Shown one piece after another: positions 1 to 6,195 of a DNA stretch of 9,134 bases. The first letter of the stretch is position 1. Each line of letters starts with the position of its first letter. Under the pieces are notes generated by a model. That model searched no databases. It saw only the letters and a list, made by a program, of their open reading frames with translations, and was not told the origin of the DNA. The position numbers were made by a program, and so were the translations under genes. This DNA comes from DAOTZU01 sp034433995 (GTDB taxonomy: Bacteria; Chloroflexota; Anaerolineae; UBA1429): contig DAOTZU010000227.1 of the NCBI GenBank assembly GCA_034433995.1, positions 1 to 9,134 on the forward strand, in the 5' to 3' direction.

Positions 1-266
1 AGGCGCCCCATCCCCTCCACGGCGCGCCGCACCAGATCGTTCAGCTCGGCCACGGTGGCCTTGGCCAGGTCGCAGGGGAGATGCAAAAAGCGGCGCCCCA
101 GCGCCATCACCTGCCGCCCCGTCTCGGCGCACTCCCCACGAGAGACGCCGACGATATCGGCCCCCGCCTCGGCCAAGCCCAGGGCGATGCCCTGTCCCAA
201 CCCTCGGCTCGCCCCTGTGACCAGGGCCACTTTGCCATCCAGCTTGAACTTGTCCAGGATTCCCAT
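1..266 (-). CDS. kduD: KduD-like short-chain dehydrogenase (3' part cut by window)
   Basis: Only the first 88 codons are present; the gene runs off the left edge. The N-terminus is a Rossmann-fold short-chain dehydrogenase. The nucleotide-binding motif TGASRGLG lies at residues 17-24 (pattern TGxxxGxG), and an Asp at about residue 66 follows the third strand. The stretches GIALGLAEAGADIVG (26-40) and ALGRRFL (55-61) closely match what I remember of KduD, the 2-dehydro-3-deoxy-D-gluconate 5-dehydrogenase of pectin and uronate breakdown. The catalytic Ser-Tyr-Lys residues would lie outside the window, so activity cannot be judged. The ATG at 264-266 is preceded by GAGGTG at a suitable distance. 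It follows the lipoprotein gene by 30 bases and is probably co-transcribed with it. Other gluconate or sugar-alcohol dehydrogenases of the same superfamily are possible. The SDR assignment is very safe, the KduD assignment moderate. Confidence 0.8.
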   Translation of the reverse strand, partial: MGILDKFKLDGKVALVTGASRGLGQGIALGLAEAGADIVGVSRGECAETGRQVMALGRRFLHLPCDLAKATVAELNDLVRRAVEGMGR

Positions 267-296
267 GGTTCACCTCGTTTGTTGTGCAGTTGGAGA

Positions 297-1442
297 TTAG
301 AGCTGTACGATCCACAGCGGAACGAGCATGTCCTCAACCAAGAGAGAGCCGGACATGGCCCGCTGGCCCTCTTGGTCGGACGGGTGCAGCCCATAGCCGC
401 CGCAGATGAGGAGCAGGGTATCGGCGGGCAACGCCTCGATGAGGAGGTGGAGCTGGGTATCTATCTCGCTCAACTTGGCCAGCTCCTGGTCCGAGGCGAT
501 GCCGTAAGCCTGGCTGGCCTCCACCAGCCCCCGCAGATCGAGCCAGAGCAGGTGGGGTGGATCTGCAGTAGCGGCGGCGATGCCTTGGGCCACGACATCA
601 TCATCGGTGGAGCCGTCGCCGTTGTCATCCTTGGCCCAGAGGATGGCGGCGTTGCCCAGGCGCAAGCGTGCCCCAGGCCCCTGCACCACCGTGCTCCGCT
701 TGCCCGCCTGGGCGAGGACGTCCAGGAGGGTCTCGGCGCCGATTTTATCCCGCTCGGGGCCGTAAACCCCGTGGTTCTGGGGCAGCGTGCCGGTGAGGAG
801 GGACGCCGTGACCACCCCATCCTCGCCCGGATAGATGCCGCGCACCAGCCGCGGTTGCCCCAAGCTATCCAGCAAAAGGGTGATCCGCTGCCCCTTCACC
901 TCTTGGTAACGTTGGTAGCCCAGGCCCTCCAACACGACCACCACCACCCGTTCGGCCTTGAAGGCGCCCCACGCCCGGCCGGTGGTCATCTTGGGCGAGC
1001 GGGTGCCCAAGGCGCCGGCGACGGTGGGGGCGAGGTCGGTCAGGCTCCAGGCGATGCCGGCCGTCTGCGGGGGGGCGATGACCTCTAATGTGCCGGGGGG
1101 AAAAGTTGCCTCGCCGATTTGCGCCTGGCCCTGGGCCGCAAGCCACGCAACTCCATGCGCCTCGCGCCATGGGAAGGTCTGGCCGTTGAGGCGGAGCTCC
1201 TCCACCGCCCAAACGCCCTTCTGCCAAAGGGCGCGCTCCAAGGGCAGAGTTTGTTGCGTGCCCTTCCCGCGCAGCTCGGCGGGGAAGGTCTTGGCCCACA
1301 CGCACCACTCCTGGGCCGTGATGGCAGGCAACGGTTGCCCGTCCAGGGTCACCCTCCACTGCCAACTCGGCCGGCACGCCGCCAGCAAGGCCAGGAGCAA
1401 CAAGCTCCACGCTGCGCGTTGTAGCCAAACGTTCCGCTTCAC
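297..1442 (-). CDS. Lipoprotein with degenerate alkaline-phosphatase/phosphodiesterase domain
   Basis: A 381-residue predicted lipoprotein: basic N-terminus, hydrophobic stretch and lipobox LLAAC with the lipidated Cys at 23. It should therefore be anchored outside the cytoplasmic membrane. Residues 30-125 form a region I cannot assign, faintly like the small molybdopterin-oxidoreductase fold. TDLAPTVAGALG (135-146) and VVVVVLEGLGY (166-176) belong to the alkaline-phosphatase-like hydrolase superfamily, as do LLTGTLPQNHG (215-225) and an acidic DDNGDGSTDDD loop (272-282). The family's key residues are changed: LDG is LEG (171-173), the nucleophile Thr region reads PGEDG (205-209), the usual GH after the DD pair is lost near 305-314, DHG is GYG (349-351), and the late NHG is MSG (363-365). 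This points to a non-catalytic relative. The GTG start at 1440-1442 follows GAGGGAG, 26 bases after the phosphorylase stop, so co-transcription is likely. No partner or ligand can be named. Confidence 0.8.
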   Translation of the reverse strand: MKRNVWLQRAAWSLLLLALLAACRPSWQWRVTLDGQPLPAITAQEWCVWAKTFPAELRGKGTQQTLPLERALWQKGVWAVEELRLNGQTFPWREAHGVAWLAAQGQAQIGEATFPPGTLEVIAPPQTAGIAWSLTDLAPTVAGALGTRSPKMTTGRAWGAFKAERVVVVVLEGLGYQRYQEVKGQRITLLLDSLGQPRLVRGIYPGEDGVVTASLLTGTLPQNHGVYGPERDKIGAETLLDVLAQAGKRSTVVQGPGARLRLGNAAILWAKDDNGDGSTDDDVVAQGIAAATADPPHLLWLDLRGLVEASQAYGIASDQELAKLSEIDTQLHLLIEALPADTLLLICGGYGLHPSDQEGQRAMSGSLLVEDMLVPLWIVQL

Positions 1443-1468
1443 CGGTACTCCCTCGTCTTTTTGGAGAT

Positions 1469-4039
1469 TCAGGCGTTGGACCAGAGCACCAACCCCGGCA
1501 GATGCAGATCGGCGAGTTCGGGGTGATAGGGCAAGACGCGCACGGTGTACCCCACCAACCCGCTCTGGCCACAGGAGGTTACCCCGCGATAGATGTGATG
1601 GCCGGCCTCGTCGGCGCCGATGGGCAGCATGGTCACCGTGCTGTAATCGGTGATCTCACCCTGCGGCCCGATGCGCCCGTAGAAGGCCTGCACCAGCACA
1701 TCGGTGGGCGCCAGGGCCCCCAACTCGATATGGGCGGTGATGGTGGTATCGGTGTTGACGGGGATGCCATCTTGGGCATCGCAGGAGATCTCGTGGAAGC
1801 GGATCTCGCCCCAATGGGCATGGATCTTGTCCAGCCAGCGCACCAACTCTTGCACCCGCTGCCCCTCGTCGGCCGCCAGCCGCTGATAGCGCGTCGCCGC
1901 GGGGAAGTAGAGCTGCTCGGCATATTCCAACACCATGCGATGGGTGTTGAACACCGGCGTGATCTCGCTGATGGAGTGCTTCATCTTGGCGATCCACTCC
2001 CTGGGCAGCCCATCCGATCCCCGTTGGTAAAAGAGGGGCACGATGTCCTTTTCCAAGAGGTCATAGAGGGCCGCGGCCTCGACGTCGTCGCCATAGCGCT
2101 CGTCCTCATAGATCTCGCCGAGGCCGATGCGCCACCCCCTGGCCGGCGTGTAGCCCTCGCACCACCAGCCATCGAAGGTGCTGACGTTGAGCACGCCGTT
2201 GGCGGCGGCCTTCATGCCGCTGGTGCCGCTGGCCTCCAGGCCGGGGCGAGGGGTGTTGAGCCAGACATCCACCCCTTGCACCATGTAGCGGGCCAGGGAG
2301 GTGTCGTAATCCTCCAAAAAGATCACCCGCCGGCGCAGGTCTTCGCGCCGGGCAAAATGGATGATCTGGCGGATGATCTCTTTGCCGGGGTTATCCTGGG
2401 GATGGGCCTTGCCGGCAAAGATGATCTGCACCGGCCGTTGCGGGTGGTTGAGGATGCGCGCGAGGCGCTCCACGTCGCGGAAGAGGAGCGCGGCGCGTTT
2501 ATAGGTGGCGAAGCGGCGGGCGAAACCGATGGTCAGGATATCCGGGTTCAGCACCTCCGAGGCCTCGGCGACCTCCTTGGGGGTGGCGCCGCGTTGCTCC
2601 AATTGGCGCCGCATGCGCTCCCGGGCCACCGCCACCAGCCGCTCCCGACGGCGCTCATGGGTGCGCCAAAGCTCTTCGTCGGGGATGCGGTTGGCCCGCT
2701 CCCAGACCGTTTGGTCGAAGGGGCGGTCGATCCAGCGGGTCCCCAGGTAGCGCAGGTACAGGTTGGCCATATCGCCCGAGATCCACGAGGCGGTGTGGAT
2801 GCCGTTGGTGATGTGGGTGATGGGGATCTCTTCTTGAGGCGTTTGCGGCCAAAGGTCTTGCCACATTTTGCGGGCCACCTCGCCATGGAGGCGGCTGACG
2901 CCGTTGGCGCGATCCGCTAGGCGCAGGGCCAGGATGGCCATGGAGAAATTATCCCCCGGCCGCGGGTCATGGCCGCGCCCCAGGCGGAGGAAATCGTCGC
3001 GGCTCAAACCCAGCTCCTGGTAATAGCTGCCGAAATAGTAATCCATCATCGAGGGCGAGAACAGGTCGATCCCCGCAGGCACCGGGGTGTGGGTGGTAAA
3101 GATGTTCCCCGCCCGGGTGAGCTCCTTGGCCTCGGCAAAGGAGAGCCGCTTATCGCGCATCGCCTGGCGAATGCGCTCCAGGGCCAAAAAGGCCGAATGT
3201 CCCTCGTTCATGTGGCAGATGGTCGGCTCGATGCCCAACGCCCGCAAGGCCCGCAGCCCGCCGATGCCCAACATGATCTCTTGGCGGATGCGCATGTCCA
3301 TATCGCCGCCATACAGTTGGTCGGTGATATCCCTATCCTCTGGACGGTTCACGGCGAGGTTCGTATCCAGCAAATAGAGGGGCACGCGCCCCACCTGGCA
3401 GCGCCAGATCGCGGCTTTGACCGTGCGGCCGGGGTACTCCACCGTCACCAGGATGGGTTCGCCATCCTGGCCCCGCTCGAGCTGGATGGGCATGGTGTAA
3501 AAATCGTTGATGGGATAGGATTCCTGTTGCCAGCCATCGGCGTTCAGATATTGGCGGAAATATCCCTGTTGATACAGTAGCCCCACCCCGACAAGGGGCA
3601 GGCCCAGGTCGCTGGCCGATTTCAGATGGTCGCCCGCCAACACGCCCAAGCCGCCCGAATACATGGGCAAACACTCGGTGATGCCGTATTCCGCGGAAAA
3701 GTAGGCGATCTTGAGCTCAGGGAATTGGGCCCCATAATTCTTTTTGAACCAGGTCTCTGTGCTGCTCATATAGCGATTCAGGGCCTGGTACACCCGCATC
3801 ATGTGGGCCAGGAACCCCTCATCGTTGGCCGCCTCTTGCAGCCGATCCTGGGAGATGGTGCCCAGGATGCGCACAGGATTATGGCCGCTCTCCTCCCAAA
3901 GGTCGCGGTCCAGGCGGCGAAAGAGGTCCACCGCGTCCAAATTCCAAGTCCACCACAAGTTGTAGGCCAGCTCCCGCAGGGGCGCCAAGCGCGGTGGCAG
4001 GGAGGGCACCACGGTGAAGGTGCGGTAGGGACGCAACAT
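1469..4039 (-). CDS. glgP: Alpha-glucan (glycogen) phosphorylase, DUF3417-type GT35
   Basis: A cytoplasmic PLP-dependent enzyme that releases glucose-1-phosphate from glycogen or maltodextrin by phosphorolysis. It has 856 residues from the chosen start. The N-terminal DUF3417 region (about 10-125) contains LAYNLWWTWN (24-33). The GT35 core follows, with GGLGVLAGDHLKSASDLG (129-146), HMNEGHSAF (276-284), ITNGIHT (410-416) and RRFATYKR (508-515). EASGTSGMK (602-610) ends in the PLP-binding Lys 610, codon 2210-2212. The last 110 residues form the beta-rich tail typical of this subgroup. A GTG at 4076-4078 would add 13 residues, but ATG 4037-4039 has GAGGAG seven bases upstream and gives the usual family start MLRPYRTF. 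The gene has its own strong promoter at 4106-4134, so it is probably transcribed apart from the upstream block. No defects seen. Subgroup members differ in chain-length preference, so the exact glucan is uncertain. Confidence 0.95.
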   Translation of the reverse strand: MLRPYRTFTVVPSLPPRLAPLRELAYNLWWTWNLDAVDLFRRLDRDLWEESGHNPVRILGTISQDRLQEAANDEGFLAHMMRVYQALNRYMSSTETWFKKNYGAQFPELKIAYFSAEYGITECLPMYSGGLGVLAGDHLKSASDLGLPLVGVGLLYQQGYFRQYLNADGWQQESYPINDFYTMPIQLERGQDGEPILVTVEYPGRTVKAAIWRCQVGRVPLYLLDTNLAVNRPEDRDITDQLYGGDMDMRIRQEIMLGIGGLRALRALGIEPTICHMNEGHSAFLALERIRQAMRDKRLSFAEAKELTRAGNIFTTHTPVPAGIDLFSPSMMDYYFGSYYQELGLSRDDFLRLGRGHDPRPGDNFSMAILALRLADRANGVSRLHGEVARKMWQDLWPQTPQEEIPITHITNGIHTASWISGDMANLYLRYLGTRWIDRPFDQTVWERANRIPDEELWRTHERRRERLVAVARERMRRQLEQRGATPKEVAEASEVLNPDILTIGFARRFATYKRAALLFRDVERLARILNHPQRPVQIIFAGKAHPQDNPGKEIIRQIIHFARREDLRRRVIFLEDYDTSLARYMVQGVDVWLNTPRPGLEASGTSGMKAAANGVLNVSTFDGWWCEGYTPARGWRIGLGEIYEDERYGDDVEAAALYDLLEKDIVPLFYQRGSDGLPREWIAKMKHSISEITPVFNTHRMVLEYAEQLYFPAATRYQRLAADEGQRVQELVRWLDKIHAHWGEIRFHEISCDAQDGIPVNTDTTITAHIELGALAPTDVLVQAFYGRIGPQGEITDYSTVTMLPIGADEAGHHIYRGVTSCGQSGLVGYTVRVLPYHPELADLHLPGLVLWSNA

Positions 4040-4046
4040 GGTTCTA

Positions 4047-4052
4047 CTCCTC
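4047..4052 (-). promoter_or_regulatory. Ribosome binding site fixing the phosphorylase start
   Basis: On the minus strand this reads GAGGAG, seven bases before ATG 4037-4039. Neither upstream in-frame alternative, GTG 4076-4078 or ATG 4052-4054, has a comparable site. The GTG also lies partly inside the leader hairpin. Confidence 0.75.
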
Positions 4053-4070
4053 ATGGGCCATAACTTTTGC

Positions 4071-4095
4071 TCGCCCACCGGCGGCCGGCGGGCGA
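4071..4095 (-). promoter_or_regulatory. GC-rich hairpin at the 5' end of the phosphorylase leader
   Basis: A 25-base inverted repeat: 11 paired positions on each side (4071-4081 with 4085-4095) around a 3-base loop, with one G-U wobble in the minus-strand RNA (4077/4089) and otherwise Watson-Crick pairs, mostly G-C. With transcription starting near 4099, the stem would begin about four bases from the mRNA 5' end and finish about 18 bases before the Shine-Dalgarno. No U tract follows, so it does not look like an intrinsic terminator. A 5' stabilising stem or a translational control element is more likely, but this is inference. Confidence 0.7.
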
Positions 4096-4105
4096 CAACA
4101 CGGGC

Positions 4106-4134
4106 ATTATAGCGAGACTTGGCCGAGGTGACAA
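4106..4134 (-). promoter_or_regulatory. Sigma-70-type promoter of the alpha-glucan phosphorylase gene
   Basis: Read on the minus strand: -35 TTGTCA at 4134-4129 (five of six consensus bases), a 17-base spacer, and -10 TATAAT at 4111-4106 (six of six). The predicted start point is near 4099, giving a leader of about 60 bases before ATG 4039. The site sits in the 111-base gap after the DUF1848 gene stop, the largest gap in the window, and is AT-rich against GC-rich surroundings. It separates two transcription units, although read-through from upstream is not excluded. Confidence 0.85.
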
Positions 4135-4150
4135 TTTAGGGGGCGAGCCT

Positions 4151-4996
4151 TCAGCCGGCGTAGCAATAGGCGCAGCGGTGGCAACGGATCCAGTTGCCGT
4201 AGGTGCCCAAGTCGTAATAGCGGGCACAGCCACAGCCCGGCCGGCTGCCCGGCGCCGCCGCGCGGCCGGGGTCGCGGCCGGAGAGGCGCACAAACCAGGC
4301 ATAATCGCCGCAGGCGGCGGTCCCGAGGCCGGGGACGCGCTGAAAGAGATGGGCGCACTCGGCGCAACAGGCCAAGCGGATCCCCTCCTCGGCGGCCAGG
4401 GCCACCAGCTCCCAGGCCGTGGCCTCTTGCCAGGCCAGGTCATAGCCCGGCATCCCTTCGGCCCAGCCCGGCAACAAGGGGGCCAAGCGCCGATCCACCC
4501 GTTTATAGCGGCCGGGCGGGGCGATGAAATTGATCACCCCTTGGGTTACGCCCACCTCCGCGGCCTGCCGCGCCAGGTGTTGAAAGCGCTCCGCACGATG
4601 CACCGTAGGGATGATGGGGTCGTAGCGCCATTTGATGTGCTCCATCCCGCCGATGATCTCGGCCAGGCGGGGCAGATGGCGCAGGGTATCCGGCGGCACC
4701 AGGGGCTCCCAGAGGGTGCCGGCCAGGCCGGTGCAGGTGATCAGGGCCGTCACCGTGGTGCCGGCGGCCACCAGCTCTCGCAGCAGCGCCTCTCCCAGGC
4801 GCAAGGTGCCGGCCACATCCTTGGTCCAAAGCTGCACCACCCACGGCGGGCCGTAGGCGGTCAACACCTCACGCAGGTTAGCCCACACCTGGGGGAAGCG
4901 CGCCGGGTCGGTGCGGCGGGTTACGTCAAGGTAGGTTGCCTCGCCCACCGCCGCGCGGTAACGGGCATAATCTGCCAGCGAGTAGGCGAAAGGCAT
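4151..4996 (-). CDS. DUF1848 family protein, cysteine-rich, putative Fe-S protein
   Basis: A 281-residue protein that I recognise as DUF1848. Family landmarks are the early TRRTDPARFP (26-35, family form SRRTDIPAFY), VVQLWTKD (53-60, family form FWTKNP), IKWRYDPI (121-128), TQGVINFI (151-158) and the C-terminal CGCARYYDLGTYGNW (255-269) followed by CHRCAYCYA (272-280). DUF1848 proteins have no firmly established function known to me. The C-terminal Cys group resembles an iron-sulfur or radical-SAM-like site placed at the wrong end. Ten Cys are present (88, 210, 211, 214, 229, 255, 257, 272, 275, 278). No signal peptide or membrane segment is seen, so it should be cytoplasmic. ATG 4994-4996 has a GGGGGC-type site and begins 8 bases after the nagA stop, suggesting translational coupling. 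It is the last gene of its operon, since a promoter for the next gene follows. Family call firm, role unknown. Confidence 0.85.
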   Translation of the reverse strand: MPFAYSLADYARYRAAVGEATYLDVTRRTDPARFPQVWANLREVLTAYGPPWVVQLWTKDVAGTLRLGEALLRELVAAGTTVTALITCTGLAGTLWEPLVPPDTLRHLPRLAEIIGGMEHIKWRYDPIIPTVHRAERFQHLARQAAEVGVTQGVINFIAPPGRYKRVDRRLAPLLPGWAEGMPGYDLAWQEATAWELVALAAEEGIRLACCAECAHLFQRVPGLGTAACGDYAWFVRLSGRDPGRAAAPGSRPGCGCARYYDLGTYGNWIRCHRCAYCYAG

Positions 4997-5004
4997 GGCG
5001 CCCC

Positions 5005-6183
5005 CTAGCCGCCGATCACCTCGCCGCCGAGGATCACCGCGCGCAGCGCCAGGGTGGCTCGGTCGAGGATGAGGATATCAGCCCAGCGTCTCGGGGCCAG
5101 TTGCCCCACGCGCTCTGCCACCCCCAGGATGCGGGCGGGGGTCAAGGTGGCCATCTGCAGCGCCTCGCGCAAAGAGAACCCCACCACCTGCACAGCATGC
5201 TGCAGGCATTGCAACATGGTGCTGATGGAGCCGGCAAAGGCCTTGCGGTCGGCGGTGATGGCCACGCCGCTCCCCTCCTCCACCAAAGCGGCGACGCCGC
5301 CGATGGTGTATTCTCCCGGCCCCAGGCCCGAGGCGCGCATGGCATCGCTGACCAAACACAGTTTTTCGGGGCCCTTCATGCGGAAGGCCAGCTTCATCAG
5401 GCTGGTGGGCAAATGGTATCCATCGGCGATGATCTCGCCGGTCAGATCGTCCTCCACCAGCGCCGCCTCCAACATCCCCGCGTAGCGCTTGGGGCCGATG
5501 CGCCGCACCATGGACATGCCGCTCCACAGGTGGGTGATGTGGCGCATCCCCGCCTCCATGGCGCGGCAGACCTGCTCATAGAGGGCGTCGGAATGTCCCC
5601 CGGCGATGAGCACGCCGCGCCGGCTGAGGGTGCGGATGATCTCCAGCGCCCCCTCCCGTTCCGGCGCGATGGTCAGGCGGGCCAGGTCGGCGGCGTAGCT
5701 GTAGAGCCGCTCGCGTTCGGCGGCATCGGGCATGCGCAGCACCTCCGGCGCGTGGGCGCCCCGCTGCTCAAGGGAGAAGAAAGGCCCCTCCATGTGGATG
5801 CCCAAGGCCCGCGCCTCGCCGGGGCCGGGATGGGACACCACCTCTTTGATGGCCTCAAAGGCCTGCCAGACCTCGGGCAGAGGGGCGCTGGTGGTGGTGG
5901 GCAAAAAGCTCGTCGTGCCCGCCCGCAGATGCCGCCGCGCCACGGTGCGCACCGCCTCCGGCGTGCCATCGCCGCAATCGGCCCCATCGCCGCCGTGGAC
6001 GTGGATATCCACCAGGCCGGGGCAGACGATCTGCCCGCCGGCGTCGAGGCGCTCCGCCCCCTCCGGGATGGTCACCTGGCCGGGCGTGCCCACCTCCACG
6101 ATGCGCCCTTGGGCGATGAGCACCACACCCTCTGGAATGATGCGCGTGGGCGTGTAGACTGTGCCGTTGACGATGGCCCGCAT
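5005..6183 (-). CDS. nagA: N-acetylglucosamine-6-phosphate deacetylase-like amidohydrolase
   Basis: A 392-residue cytoplasmic metal-dependent hydrolase expected to remove acetate from N-acetylglucosamine-6-phosphate, feeding amino sugars into glycolysis; length is normal for the family. Visible motifs: PGLVDIHVHGG (55-65) with the HxH metal pair His61/His63, HMEGPFF (130-136) with the metal Glu132, GAH (142-144), GHSDA (196-200, metal His197), THLWSGM (217-223, metal His218), DGYH (254-257) and LVSDAM (277-282), where Asp280 is the expected catalytic acid/base. THLWSGM differs from the THLFNAM or THLYNAM of characterised enzymes at the Asn-Ala that contacts the sugar phosphate, so the true substrate may be a different N-acetyl sugar. 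ATG 6181-6183 has AGAGGGA upstream, 12 bases after the stop of the isomerase gene. Family certain, substrate moderately sure. Confidence 0.88.
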   Translation of the reverse strand: MRAIVNGTVYTPTRIIPEGVVLIAQGRIVEVGTPGQVTIPEGAERLDAGGQIVCPGLVDIHVHGGDGADCGDGTPEAVRTVARRHLRAGTTSFLPTTTSAPLPEVWQAFEAIKEVVSHPGPGEARALGIHMEGPFFSLEQRGAHAPEVLRMPDAAERERLYSYAADLARLTIAPEREGALEIIRTLSRRGVLIAGGHSDALYEQVCRAMEAGMRHITHLWSGMSMVRRIGPKRYAGMLEAALVEDDLTGEIIADGYHLPTSLMKLAFRMKGPEKLCLVSDAMRASGLGPGEYTIGGVAALVEEGSGVAITADRKAFAGSISTMLQCLQHAVQVVGFSLREALQMATLTPARILGVAERVGQLAPRRWADILILDRATLALRAVILGGEVIGG

Positions 6184-6195
6184 GGCGTTCCCTCT

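Noticed and set aside
81..1088. Plus-strand open frame of 335 codons opposite the lipoprotein gene
   Set aside because: Composition rich in His, Gly, Gln and Pro with no motif; the minus-strand gene has a lipobox, family motifs and a ribosome binding site. It is a by-product of GC-rich codon use.
1502..2920. Plus-strand open frame of 472 codons opposite glgP
   Set aside because: No recognisable domain. It lies wholly inside the well-supported phosphorylase gene, and its open state follows from codon bias on the other strand.
4076..4078. GTG as start codon of glgP (13 residues longer)
   Set aside because: It has no ribosome binding site and lies partly in the leader hairpin; ATG 4037-4039 has GAGGAG at seven bases and matches the family N-terminus.
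4071..4095. Hairpin as intrinsic terminator of the upstream operon
   Set aside because: No U tract follows on the minus strand (GCAAAAG instead), and it lies downstream of a strong promoter, inside the next transcript.
4067..5008. Plus-strand open frame of 313 codons opposite the DUF1848 gene
   Set aside because: No motif, and it would run across the glgP promoter and leader; the minus-strand product carries clear family signatures.
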